From assembly GCF_013368755.1 (NCBI RefSeq), contig NC_049566.1:3286001-3350000 (forward strand): DNA of 64,000 nucleotides, in the 5' to 3' direction. Under the pieces are notes generated by a model. That model searched no databases. It was not told the origin of the DNA and worked only from the letters and a program-made list of their open reading frames with translations. This stretch comes from Talaromyces rugulosus. Its lineage: Eukaryota > Ascomycota > Eurotiomycetes > Eurotiales > Trichocomaceae. A program made the translations under genes and the position numbers. Below, in pieces: positions 1 to 10,810 of the stretch. Within the stretch, counting starts at the first letter, position 1; each line of letters begins with the position of its first letter.

Positions 1-281
1 TATTCGCTGCTGGTATCCTCCGCCACCAAATTCAGGCATTTCTTGACCACGGCTTCAAGTGGGCCAGAATAAGCGCGAGACGTTTTTCTTGGTGTCCTTG
101 TTCCCTGTAAGCTCACTACCACCACGTCGTACTCTCTGGTCTTCTGAGCAAGGAACCACTTGCTTAACTGTGCAACATCTCGCTCTCCGACCATAGTCCC
201 GTTCAGGTCGTACGTCCCTATCCAAAGGCGGGCGGGCTGTGATCCCTGAAACGGGCTGGACGATAGCAGCGGCTCACCCAT
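1..281 (-). CDS. Partial 5' end of a phosphatase/endonuclease-fold (inositol-phosphatase-like) gene
   Basis: An open minus-strand frame starts at ATG 281-279 and runs off the window at base 1 (93 codons seen). The protein reads WIGTYDLNGT near residue 22, then YDVVVVSLQ about 30 residues later. This spacing resembles the first strands of the endonuclease/exonuclease/phosphatase fold used by inositol 5-phosphatases, where a 'TWNVNG'-like strand is followed by a hydrophobic strand ending in Gln-Glu. Here the residue after Gln is Gly (LQGTRTPR), so the expected metal-binding Glu is not where the family puts it; either the gene is altered or the alignment is wrong. The rest of the catalytic domain lies outside the window, so the assignment is tentative. 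Confidence 0.4.
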   Translation of the reverse strand, partial: MGEPLLSSSPFQGSQPARLWIGTYDLNGTMVGERDVAQLSKWFLAQKTREYDVVVVSLQGTRTPRKTSRAYSGPLEAVVKKCLNLVAEDTSSE

Positions 282-1349
282 GATGGCTGGATACAAAATT
301 TATATTTTGTAGTTAACATCGATCCGGTCCGCTGTGGCTGGGAGTTGAAATGAAAAGGATGAATGAGGCTGAGAGGCCAGTCGCGGGGTAAACGGACTAG
401 CCTCGTTAAAATTGTATGTGGAGTAAGCTTATATACGTCCATATATTAAGAATAAGGTTATACTTATTCAGCTTATATAAAATAGTTAAAACGATATATC
501 TGACCAATATCTAACCATAACTAATAAAGTAAAAAATCTATTTAATCTTAAAATACAAACTATATAAGGAGAGGAGATCAGTATTGATTTTTGTCTAGAG
601 TTAATTTATTTATTTATTCAATTTTCTTTTACTAAAATACATATATAAAGCAGTTAGAGAACTCTAAAATTTTATTAAATTTGACAAGAAAGGTGTCAGC
701 TCAGATCTCTGCATTACCAGTGTCCTATACAAGGACCAATGAGCGTGAGGCCGAACGTTAGTACTTAGTAGGTCTTCGTCGCCCCAAAACATAAAGAATA
801 TGACCAGAATACCAGAATCCCTTTTTGGCAGGGTGGTAATTTTCAGGCCGAATAGTTTTTCTTAGTAATAATAGTGGATTCACTTCACAGTCTTTAGAAA
901 TCATTCGCGATTTTCAACCGGAAACTCCGTTCAGCCCGGTCCCGCTAGGGCCGAATATCACACGAGCACCCTTCGTTTTTACTGGTTTCTTTGAGTAGGT
1001 TTCATAACTGTGAATTCCAAGATACAGACTTTGCAGGCCCTAAATCCCACATATTTTAGTCGAGCTTGACAAGTACGCATGCACTGCATTCACATTTCAA
1101 CCTTGGAACAATGTTTTTGGAGAGCTTGATATCATGGGTAGACTTAAATGAACGACCACGCTTCCAAACTGTTACACCTGGCTGTTGTCTTATATCTCAC
1201 ACGATGTGTATTAAAAATCCACTGGAATAATTTCTATTCATATGAACTAGGCGAACGTGTTTAGAGAAACCCTGATCATCTATCATAAAACCATGTAATA
1301 TTATATCGACTGTCCTATAGCATAATTCACGAAGAACATATCCGCTATG
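282..1349. other. AT-rich intergenic region
   Basis: No coding signal is visible on either strand. The stretch about 420-680 is strongly AT-rich. No repeat or RNA gene was recognised. Confidence 0.5.
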
Positions 1350-3284
1350 CTAGCTAAAACCAGTGAAATTGCTCAATAGAGAATCCCACTGGATGTCGTC
1401 GACAGGGAATATGTCGCCCAGATCGTCGTCGATGGACGGCCAGAGTTGGGGTGTCATAGCAACCTCATTGCTATGAACTGCCGTCATGGACGTATCCTGC
1501 CTTGCGTCTTGGGACGGCGCAATTCCAACAATTGCCCTAATTTGGTGTGGATAACAACGTGCTAGAAGCCGCATTTTAGAGCAGAGGCTCCCCACAATGT
1601 CCGTCTCTTTATCCGCAGCAGACATTCCCTCAAATTTCGTCTCCAGCGCGTTAGCAAGCTCTGTGACAAGATTTGGATAATCTGCTGCATCAACAACGGC
1701 CTGCACCTGGGCTTCCGTGGCAGAGTCAGTGGGACTAGTAATGAGATTGAGAAGGGTCAATACTGCAGTGGGCATATAGCCCACTGCGGCACATATACGA
1801 GCACTTGTAGTTATTGTCATTTGGGCAATCTCTGACACTGGTAGGTTTCTAATCGTGTGGATGAGCTCCTTGCTGCGCTGGATTATTCCCATCAGCATGG
1901 TTGTCCGGACTGCGCTGGCAGGCTCTGCAATCCACAATTCATCCCGAAGAGATAATTCCTCGAGACGCACTTCCACATATTTTATTTCAATGCGTATTGC
2001 ATTCTCTGCAATGGTCGGTCAATCTCCATCGGCGACTTTTTGGATCCAAGACACACCTGTTGACGAAGGGCGGATTGAGATATACTTTTCTAAATATGCC
2101 CTCACGCTATCAAATTGCGCCTGCAGAGAGCCCCGCGTAACTTGGACGAGCACTCCTCCACCGCTTGCTTGTATCGAAGCGTAAACTTCATCCATTGTTG
2201 CCAAGAAAAACTGTAAGTGGGTAAGTGGCGCAATCCACCAATCTGACAGATGCTCGGTAGATGCTATACTCTCAATGCACTCATCGGTTCGACCATCATG
2301 TTTCATCATAATCGGCCGGCCGAGTGTACCACAGACTCTGATATATAGTTAGCCGAAGCCGCATCTACCGGCGCGGATTACCTCACCCAACTGACAGCCA
2401 ATACGTACCGAGCAGCGCCCGCTGCTCATCCAAATTCGTACCAGTCTTTCTGTGCAATCCCAAATCATACAAGGTAGAAACACAAAGCTGAACCAACAGC
2501 AGAAGTCGCGGGTGATATTTCTCTGCAGGATATGAGTACCATGCGCTGTGAACCAGCAAGCCACGGAGCAACTCAAGATTTCTCTCAGACCGTGCCACAA
2601 CCCTCGAAGTAACGTGCTTCATAATCTCCTCGGCGACAGTTTTTCGCAGAGGGTGCGCACTGCCCATGGCCGCGGCCACGACGCACAGAAAGAGAAACGG
2701 CTCCCTGTCCCTGAGGTGAGCGGCTGTCTCACCGTGTGCAATCAATACAAAGGGAAACTTGGGTACTAAGTCACGCTGGAAAGTCGTAACCAAGCGCTCA
2801 GCCTCGGCTTCACTCAAAATCCCTTGATCTACGATAGACGGCTGGCCCTCTAGAACAGAGCTGGTTGGCGGATCGAGGCCGTGGGACGGTTCATTAGCAG
2901 CATCTAACAACGCGGCAATGTCTGTCGAATCCAGCTCAGGATCACGAGATGATCCCAGGTCGTTGGTGAAAGTATCGGGCGATGCCTGCCCGTTCTGTCG
3001 GGTCAAGGCAGCCAGCTGCGATGTCAGCTGGTCGACCTTCTTCTCTAGCACCTCCACGCGGCTGTATCCATAGTCAATACGAGAAGTTCCATGTGTGTTG
3101 AGTAGGATTACCTCGGTGCAGCCTTGTGTTTCCGCTTTGTCTGCGGAAGGTCAAGGTATGTGCATGACTTGCCCAAACGAGCGCACCGCTGGCACAGGTT
3201 AACGGACTGCGGTGTGCATTTCGCCTTGACAGCCGTGCACGACACGCATGCCCTCCTCTTGACTGCAGGTATTGTGGCGTTCAT
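1350..3284 (-). CDS. Zn2Cys6 fungal transcription factor (594 aa, 4 exons)
   Basis: The exons, in transcription order, are 3284-3112, 3061-2387, 2337-2057 and 2005-1350. All introns are GT-AG and about 49-51 nt, and phases match throughout (1785 nt, 594 aa). Residues 13-41 form a canonical Zn2Cys6 binuclear cluster: C13-x2-C16-x6-C23-x7-C31-x2-C34-x6-C41. It is followed by a basic linker and a short coiled coil (about residues 59-76), the usual DNA-binding and dimerising module. The middle (about 130-330) matches the fungal-specific MHR domain: FPFV and PFLFL strands, then YWLSVGVCGTLGRP across the exon 2/3 junction. The exon 3/4 junction restores one Glu codon. It is a nuclear regulator. It lies head to head with the dehydrogenase at 3518, which suggests local pathway control. 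Its target genes are an inference. Confidence 0.88.
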
Positions 3285-3517
3285 GATGTCGCATAAGGAG
3301 CCGGGGGGAGAAACGGATCGGCCGGTTGATGAGTGAGGTGGACCGGGGAAACCGGACCATCCGGTCGGACCGGTTTGTAATCAGCCCTAAGTGAATACAC
3401 AGGTATATATATAAAAGGAAGGAAATCGACTGAATATCGCAATGGCACCAGCAATAAATCAATCTACTCATCACTAGAACTGTCTTTTATCTCGATTGAC
3501 AAAAATAAAAACAAAGA
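3285..3517. promoter_or_regulatory. Divergent promoter between regulator and dehydrogenase, with CGG/CCG cluster and TATA box
   Basis: The 233 bp between the two start codons hold a dense set of CGG/CCG triplets at about 3300-3375. They include the near-palindrome formed by AACCGGACC (about 3350) and GGACCGGTT (about 3366). Zn2Cys6 proteins typically bind paired CGG triplets, so this is a plausible site for the adjacent regulator. A TATA-like run (TATATATATAAAAG, 3403-3416) lies about 100 bp upstream of the dehydrogenase ATG and probably serves that gene. Confidence 0.55.
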
Positions 3518-4379
3518 ATGTCTTCATACGCCATCACCGGAGCCTCCAAGGGCATTGGCCGCGAGTTCGTACGCCAACTCGCCGCCGATACGAACAACAC
3601 GGTCCTGGCAATTGTGCGAGACCTCAAATCGCCCGGCATATCTGAGCTTGCCTCCAACCACCCTAACTTGCACGTTATTAAAGGCGATGTTACCGACCCA
3701 AAGTCCATTCTCGAGGCTGCCTCGGCCGCAGCCGCCATCACAGGGGGCAAGCTAGACGTGCTTATCCACAACTCCAACGCCGTTGATTTGGCCACCGCGT
3801 TCTCAAACCCGACCCAGCTTCCCTTTGATGCTCAAGCCACTCGGGCAATTTTCGAACCCTCGTTAAGTACGGGTGTCTACGGCGGTATATGGACGACAAA
3901 CGCCTTCCTACCCCTGATTGAAAAGGGCGTCCAGAAGAAGATTGTGCACATCTCAAGCGCTATGGCTGATTTGGAGCTTATCAAGAAGACTGGTGTCAGC
4001 TATTCTGTCCCGTACTCTGTTTCAAAAGCCGGGGTGAATGTCCAAGTCACCAAGTACGCGGCAGAACTTGCGCCTAAAGGCATCAAGGTGCTGGCTTTAA
4101 GTCCTGGATGGGTTGATACGTGGGAAGGTAAGTGGCCGTTTTCTGTGTCTTTCTGTGGCAATGGTAGACGCTGACACCATCGCAGGAGAGAAACCACCTC
4201 AGTTACTACAAGCGAACGAGATCATGCTAAAGCAGTTTCAGGCAGTCGAGCCTGAACTCAAGGGCCAAATTCAGCCCGAGGAGAGTGTTAGAAAGAGCCT
4301 CCAAGTGATTGCGCGTCTGGATTCTGAGACTAGCGGCTTGCTCTTGAGTCATAATGGAAATAACACAAGGTGGTTCTGA
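3518..4379 (+). CDS. Short-chain dehydrogenase/reductase (267 aa, 2 exons)
   Basis: Exon 1 is 3518-4127 and exon 2 is 4186-4379, joined across a 58-nt GTAAGT...CAG intron that restores a Gly codon. The protein starts with a Rossmann nucleotide-binding motif, TGASKGIG (TGxxxGxG, residues 7-14), typical of NAD(P)-dependent SDRs. It has DVTD near residue 55 and an ISSA strand followed by YSVPYSVSK, giving the catalytic Tyr-x3-Lys and upstream Ser. The usual NNAG loop is replaced by HNSN. Length is normal for a classical SDR. It is expected to be a soluble NAD(P)H oxidoreductase of a carbonyl or alcohol. Position next to the regulator, P450 and terpene cyclase suggests a tailoring role, but the substrate cannot be read from the sequence. 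Confidence 0.88.
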
Positions 4380-5179
4380 GTGCTCTAGATACTATATCAC
4401 TGATTTGTTGCGTCAGGGGCTGTATTAAGCTTACATAGACGTAAGCTGACTAGATACCTGAGAGAAAAACTAGCTAGGAATATCTAGTATATACTGTATA
4501 AGAACAGGATTATAGCTCGGCATCTCAAAAAGGAGTAGAACAATCATTGAAAAATTGAAACTTTTATTATTTTATTCCTCCTTACTATTCTCTCTCGACC
4601 GTATTTTAAATGTTGAGACCCTTGTCGATCCTGCCTTTTATTAATCGAGATGCCTATGATAGATCGTTAGATATTATATAGTTTGAACCACTGAAAGTCT
4701 GCATATTGAGCGCAGGTGAAGAAACTTTACTGAGCGGGCGCGAATGCATTTCACCACCGTAGCTCATTGCTTCACAATGATATATTATTCCTACCAACAA
4801 ATCTAATATTAATGTTCCCATATGTTACTATATTCTCCAATAAACCATATTATATGAGGACTATAGCCGAAATTTGTATGAGTTATACACTTCTTGTGGT
4901 ACAACGTGACATAATATGTAGCAAACTCACAATTTCGACCTATTAGTATCAGAGACGTCTCTATCAGTAATAATCTAAATCATACTAATATTATTGTGAT
5001 ATCAAGACTAGATAAAAGATGGATCTATATAATTTTTAATTTGATAAAAAAGGTATAGGCGATTTAATTTGTCCTTTGTTAAATGATGAAAAAGAATTCA
5101 TAATAAAAGAAATAACATCTTCATCGTTAGATTCCTTATGGTAGCAGCCACCTCAATTCGTTAAGACACTTAGTATGTA
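4380..5179. other. AT-rich spacer between dehydrogenase and P450
   Basis: This 800 bp holds the presumed 3' ends of the convergent dehydrogenase (plus) and P450 (minus) genes. No ORF, repeat or RNA gene is supported; most of 4480-5110 is AT-rich. Confidence 0.5.
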
Positions 5180-7030
5180 TCACATGGACGAGGACCGTAT
5201 TCGCACGTGCATCGGTGCACCATCTTTAGGGTGCGACGTGGCCTTCCCAGTTGTATACATCCTTTCTCCCTCAACCATCTGGCAATCCACCTTCAAACCC
5301 TGCAGTTCTCGCACCCTATCCCATTTGTCCCAAGCCATCTCAATATCAAAGGTACGGATAGTAAACACCAACACCAACTTGAGTACAACAACCGCTAGTT
5401 CCTGTCCGATACATTTTCTAGGTCCAAGTTGAAACCCGCGCCATGTATCTTTCGCTGGATGTAGTCTATCGTCTTCTGGGACGGAAAATCGCTCTGGGAT
5501 GAACTTGTGTGGGTCGGCGAAGTTAGATGGATCATGATGGATGGTGATAGAGCTGTCAAAGAGATCAAACCCGTCTGTCGGCCACGGTTCCTCCTCGCCC
5601 TTTATCTTGAAGTTGAAAGAAGGTTGACCTTCCCGGATTGTGATCGTAGCTGGGCTCGTGCGCAGTGTCTCCTTGATGACTCCTAGGGTGTACTTTAACG
5701 AATCTAGGATATGGGGAGCCTCCCGGATCCTTTCCGCAGCAAGTCTTGGGTCGGGACCAAGAACCGCATCGTGTTCGGCCTGCAATTTAACAATACATTC
5801 GGGATTCAACTGGAGCTGTCTGAATATACGGGGAATTTTAATGGACAGCGCATCATCACCGCCAAAAAAAAAATATCATCAGCTGGTAGAAAACATGTTC
5901 AATGAAGGCGTCATCTGGAGTATTGGCGTGTGTTCCTTTGTTTACAAACTCTCGAGTGAATTCTTCAACTGCAGACCTGACTATAGTTCGTGGACCTTGG
6001 CTAACCGTGCCTATGCTGCCTGTGATAAATGGCCGGAGATGTTTGAATAGCTGATGCCTCTTGCGTTGTACAAATAGCTTGAACCATGGGGGTAGCCCTC
6101 CACAGAAGCTTGAGAGGACTAAGCGTTATTTCCATGCGGCTCAATTGCTCTCGATAAGCGATGGTAAATGGAGAGGGATATGGTGACTGAGAGTTCAATC
6201 GAGTGTCACTGCAATTGTTAGCACAACGTAGATAATTCTCATAAAGAAATCGGCTCAACCCACAGAACCAACCTCCCTGTGACATCAAATGCTAAATTAC
6301 TGGATATTTGCTCAAGTGGGAAAACCTGACCCCATTCACCGGCCCCACCGGAAAGGTTTCTGAGCACGTTTCCGAAGGCCTCAACCTCCTCCAGAATAGC
6401 AGGTATCCAGGTCCTGATGTTGCCTTGACTGAATCCTGGATTGAATCTTGATCGCCACATCCGCCACTCCTCACCGTGCATGCAGTTGAGGTCTTTGCCA
6501 TTCGAAATGGGGTTCAAGAAGTCTCCTTGCATGGGGGACTTTGGCAAACTGTTCCCAATCTCCATCTGATTGGATACGTAGGCCTGTATAGAAAATGCCA
6601 TCGGCCTGGAAATAGGCCATACATTAACATATATGATAGGGGGGCATTGATCCTCGTTTGGGAAGAATTTTGACCAGTATTTACTCATGTAAAAGCCAAA
6701 TGTCTGGATAAAATTTGAATCGAAGGCCCAATCCTTGTAAAATTGGATAACGACAAGAAAATGGCCCAATAGTAGGGAGTGAGGCATGATCGGCTACTTG
6801 ATTAACTTAGGGTTGCTTCGGCGAGACAAGTGACATACTATTCCTTGAGACTGAAGTCTTCTGAATTTCATTCGCGCTTGATATAACAGCACAGAAAACC
6901 ACAGCATTAACACCACTGGGGTAGCAGTGGCAAGGAAAGAGAGCTTCTGCCCTTTGTTCATATTATTCAGGTCCGTCAACAAAGAGGTGTATAGAACTAC
7001 AGTTCCTTGCCAAGGATTGGTTGTTTCCAT
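5180..7030 (-). pseudogene. Cytochrome P450 monooxygenase with two frameshifts (probable pseudogene)
   Basis: Exon 1 is 7030-6839, exon 2 is 6793-6264 and exon 3 is 6208-5180, with clean GTATGT/TAG and GTGGGT/CAG splice sites. Exon 1 encodes a hydrophobic N-terminal anchor (about residues 29-48). Exon 2 carries GIPIMPHSLLLGH and the FDVTGR region. Exon 3 has DTRLNSQ, the K-helix KETLR (ExxR), FIPERF and the haem loop FQLGPRKCIG with its Cys ligand, so the scaffold is an ER-bound E-class fungal P450. Two frame breaks interrupt exon 3: one at a C5 run (about 6086-6093) between WRAT and PWFKLF, and one at a 10-base T run (minus strand; A run 5864-5873) in the I-helix. Each looks like one extra base, so they do not cancel. 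The I-helix reads GGDDAL rather than AGxDTT. Sequencing error in the two runs remains possible. Confidence 0.85.
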
Positions 7031-7982
7031 GGCTAAAATAAAGAAGCATTAATCGGTATTCTAGTGAGAATTACAACGAACCAGATGAAACAAAGGGAGG
7101 GAAACTGGAGTATATATATTGTTTCTTGTCGCTTAACAGGAGTCATAGTAGTGGGATACAGCATTGGCCCTGATTTTGTGCACTGAATCTGGTATTAGCG
7201 ATGGTGTGGATAACATCAGCAAGTGACAAGGGAGCCCAAACAAAAGCATTTGTGCCCAACAGGGACACTCATTGGTCGGAACAGAACCATCCGAAGCCTT
7301 TGACTTTTTCCCGCGAGAGATACGTCTACAGCCTTGCTACTAAACGTATGATGTTGCTAGCGTAAATCAGGTATACGGTTGACACATTTCTGCAATCCTC
7401 GTTCGCAATTGACAATTTGTATGTACCATTTCAGGCATCTGGCATGAATTATTTCCTGTGATACAATGCATTGTAACCTCAGGCGGTACGTACCACGCAT
7501 GCATATTACCTATACTCAAGTGCTAATTGGCGAAAGCGGCCATTTGTTGATATTCTGATGCTAGATTTACCGGGGCTATTCCGGAGATAGTTGCACTTTC
7601 AGTCGTAATGTGCTACGATTTGTGTTGTGCGTCATAATAGATGATATATATCGGCTGATCTATCTTCACCGGGCTCTTTAATTGGGTTTTGACAATGAGG
7701 AGCTTGAGCATACACGTTCGCTTCGTTTCCAAAAAGGTCTGCAGAAATCGATGGTGTCGGCTCCATAGGACATTGCGAGACTTGCATGGATCTATGATTT
7801 CTCGTGGGACACTTTCATGGCCTAATTCGCGACTTCTCCAGGCTCTGATCGGTTTTATAATGCAGATATTAATTAACTACCACTGCCTAAAATAAAAGGA
7901 GCTAGGTCCCCCACCAGATAGGACTATTTTTCAGTAAACTATTGAAACGGCTCCTCAATAATCTACACTTTTGCACCTCAAA
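7031..7982. promoter_or_regulatory. Divergent intergenic region between P450 and terpene cyclase
   Basis: This 952-bp gap separates two outward-facing genes, so it should hold both promoters. A TATATATA run at 7111-7119 lies about 85 bp upstream of the P450 start (minus strand). AAAATAAAAGGA at about 7888-7899 lies about 85 bp upstream of the cyclase start. No coding feature is supported in between; a short open frame at 7689-7895 has no family signal. Confidence 0.4.
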
Positions 7983-9138
7983 ATGCCGGTAGCTACTACT
8001 TCCTCATCTCTGTCCTTTGTTCCTTCTGTATTCGAAATTTTGGAAGGTCACAAGTTTCCTGTTTTCTTTTCGCGTTACCCTGCTGGAATTAGCGTTTCAG
8101 CTCGTGACGTCGAACTTGCACTCAGAAGCATTGATGAACAAACTTCGGAGGAAGGCTCAAGGGAAAGGCGTCGAGCACTGATCAGACACACCAATCCTTA
8201 TGGTGACCCATTTGCCGTATGTCACTGCTCAGCTTTACCTGAAAGGCTGGTTCTCTTGGCTAGCTTGGTTGAGGTGATGTGGATTCATGATGGTAAGACA
8301 CGAACGCTCTTGAACGATATATATGTGTACGTTAACCGCAGAATTATCTGCAGACGTGACAGAGGGAATGGACCATAGCGCTGTAAGAGCCCCGGCTCTT
8401 TTGTATATGAGTGATTTTCTAACGAGTCTATAGGCGTGTAGAGAGCATCTTGAACTGGAGAAGGTCCTCCGACTTGACATTGACCCATCAACCGTCGATT
8501 CGAAAAATTTGCGACAGAAAACGCTGTCCGTTGTGCTTCGAAAGGCCATTGATATGGACCCTGAGCGGGCCCCTGCTATGATAGAAATGCTGAAAACTTA
8601 TTTGGCAACTTTTGATAACATTAGTGACTTCACCCGGATGGAGGAGTACATTCCCTACCGTATCGCCAACTGCGGCTATTGGTAAATTCTATTTCCCCCA
8701 CAAAGACTATTCGGGATAAGAGACTGATGGTTATAAAAATCTAGGATGTCCTCTTACTTCATTCGCTGGGGGATGAATATGACCCTCAGTGACAAGGATT
8801 ACGCGAGTATAGAGCAATATGATATTGTAATGGGAAATGTCCTCGGTCTGACCAATGACTACTTTAGTTGGAATGTTGAGAAGGACCAGGAGACAGATCG
8901 GATGAGGAACGGTGTGATGGTTCTGATGAAGGAGTATAGTATCACGGCGGATGCGGCAAAGATGATGCTTCTTGGAGTCATTGTTGAACAGGAATCTACG
9001 GCGGCAAAGATAAAGGAGGAAGGTTTGAAGAAGCCGGCTTCGAAGGAGATCTTACAATATTTCGAGGCTATTGAGTTATATGTAGGTGGGAGCTGCTACT
9101 GGCACTCAACCGCGCCTCGTTATCAGATTTTTGAATAG
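7983..9138 (+). CDS. Stand-alone class I terpene cyclase (326 aa, 4 exons)
   Basis: Exons 7983-8292, 8354-8382, 8434-8681 and 8745-9138 join in frame across GT-AG introns of 61, 51 and 63 nt (981 nt). The ATG at 7983 is preferred over an in-frame TTG at 7971. ALPERL leads into WIHDDVTEG, giving an Asp-rich DDxxE motif at 103-107; the exon 1/2 junction falls inside it. The NSE triad is NDYFSWNVE (N233, S237, E241), and a YVGG-type stretch sits near the C-terminus. These motifs bind the Mg2+-diphosphate in class I cyclases. The pattern resembles the cyclase half of fungal chimeric prenyltransferase-terpene synthases, but the frame stops at 9138 with no prenyltransferase following. It would therefore depend on a separate prenyl diphosphate supply. 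It is the likely backbone enzyme of this locus; the product is unknown. Confidence 0.88.
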
Positions 9139-9408
9139 ATATAGATGAAAACGTTCAGCAGAATTGTCAGCACTGCTACCAGTTTGCATTACGGACATAC
9201 AGCTTGATAGGTTGATTGTGACGATTGAGCAAATAGTCCAATAACAGTAGTCTCATTACGCTAGAAAACTAAGCATGAAGAGAGAAATCAGAATACAGGA
9301 AGCTACGTTAATGTTTTGTATGCCCTGCCACTTGTGATTCTCATGACAGGGCACTGTGCTATCCATTATCCTATGCCTTACTGGACTAAGGCTGGGGCCC
9401 AGCCTAGT

Positions 9409-10032
9409 ATAGCGGTGATAGTCTGGTAGCTAGCTATTTTAGGTTAATAGCATTTACTACATACCACCATTATATTCTTTAAGTTATATTTAGAGTCATA
9501 TATAGGATAGTATAAATCTTTATACCTTTATGAGTATTTGAAAAATTCCTATATTTCAAATCCGAAATAGTTAATTAGATATTTTCCTCTATTTCAAATG
9601 ATTTCGAAGGATTTTATGGTATTATTATTGACGTGTTGAAAAGTATGAAAAGATGGGCGGGTCGGTCCGGCGGGTCGGTTTTGTGGGCCCCTTGTAAAAT
9701 TCTTACTTCTAAAAATAGCTTATAATATAATTAGACACAGTAGGACCTATTAATAATAACATATTAATGTATAATTGGTGCATGTCTATAAATATAGTAG
9801 CAATAAAGATTTTAGATAGAATTACAAGGGGCTTACAGTAAAAACCAACTTTTGTTTAATTCTTTCTAACCATCCACCGTAGTTCGGGTCCAGATTACGT
9901 TATACTACAGTGACAGTGACAGTGACAGTGCCATCATCCCTTTCTTTTAGCCCTCACGCCAGGACACAATCCTACATAGCGGTGATAGTATGGAAGCCAG
10001 TTGCAAAAGGTCAATAAAATCTAACTTACCAA
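9409..10032 (+). repeat. Pair of diverged direct repeats around TAGCGGTGATAGT
   Basis: The 13-mer TAGCGGTGATAGT occurs at about 9410 and 9977. It is followed in both copies by related sequence (TGG, AGC, AG, then AGGT-AATA), giving about 55 bp of similarity 567 bp apart. A third partial copy (TACGGTGATAGTATG) lies near 10714. They may be remnants of a small mobile element. Confidence 0.35.
9907..9930 (+). repeat. ACAGTG hexanucleotide microsatellite (4 units)
   Basis: Four perfect tandem copies of ACAGTG in non-coding DNA. Confidence 0.9.
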
Positions 10033-10704
10033 CCAACTAAGTGTCGCCGAGCCAACGAGTATAGCGGAGAAGCGTATTATCTTAGTAATTTTGCCGATCA
10101 ATAGTATCTATAGCAGTGGTATGTTATTTAACTAGTTGTCTCTTGATACTTATCATCAAGACTTTGCTAGCGATCCTGCATTTAAAGTCGTTCAGAGGCT
10201 GAAAGCCGGAAAACCGCCATGCAATATTCCTATTTGGTCGGGGTCAGCAGCCGTAGGATCACATGAAGAATTATTATTAGCAAGTGATGTCGTGTCAGCA
10301 AATATTGGTAGAACATGTATTCCATTGGTCGTGATTGACAATGGATAACACTGAAACAGCCTATGACCGATGGATACCCGAGGAACTATTGAGGAGCAAG
10401 TCCAGTACAACGCGGACGTATGGGCATATGGCCGGAAAGGGAATAATGAAACCTAATTTATATGCAACCCAAACCAAAATAGGCTTCATCCCGCGCACTT
10501 TACTTTAGGGCTAGCGCTAGTTTTTAATAATGAGATATAATACTTTACAGATATCGTTCATTGGGCCGCTAGAACAAGGGCATTATCCATTGGTTTTGTC
10601 GTCAGTGACCGTCACTCTTGTCACTGAATGAGGAAACAAACAGCGCCAATAAAAACAATATCATCGGAGATACCGTTAGAGATGGGTATGCGTGCGTTGC
10701 AGAC

Positions 10705-10712
10705 TATATAAG
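10705..10712 (+). promoter_or_regulatory. TATA box of the GH28 gene
   Basis: TATATAAG lies 106 bp upstream of the GH28 ATG at 10811, a usual distance for a fungal core promoter. No experimental start site is known. Confidence 0.4.
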
Positions 10713-10810
10713 TACGGTGATAGTATGAATTGCAATTATCTGTGTGTTAAACCTTCAATATTTTCAGGAGATTTTTCTGGTCGAAAGGGATACACTCAAA
10801 CACCAACATC

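Larger units (their letters stand above)
9139..10810. other. Intergenic region with short repeats
   Basis: No gene is supported. About 9440-9850 is AT-rich, with a GC-rich patch (GGGCGGGTCGGTCCGGCGGG) at about 9654-9673. A weak 70-codon frame at 10136-10348 has no recognisable family. No prenyltransferase coding signal follows the cyclase. Confidence 0.45.

Noticed and set aside
7689..7895. Short plus-strand frame upstream of the cyclase
   Set aside because: No family signal and it lies in the divergent promoter region.
9139..9400. Possible prenyltransferase domain after the terpene cyclase
   Set aside because: No frame downstream shows prenyltransferase motifs; the sequence is stop-rich and AT-rich.
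9900..9935. CRISPR-like array
   Set aside because: Only a contiguous hexanucleotide microsatellite without spacers; CRISPR is not expected in a fungal genome.
10136..10410. Overlapping open frames on both strands
   Set aside because: Neither shows a recognisable motif, and the plus frame begins at TTG; chance frames are likelier.
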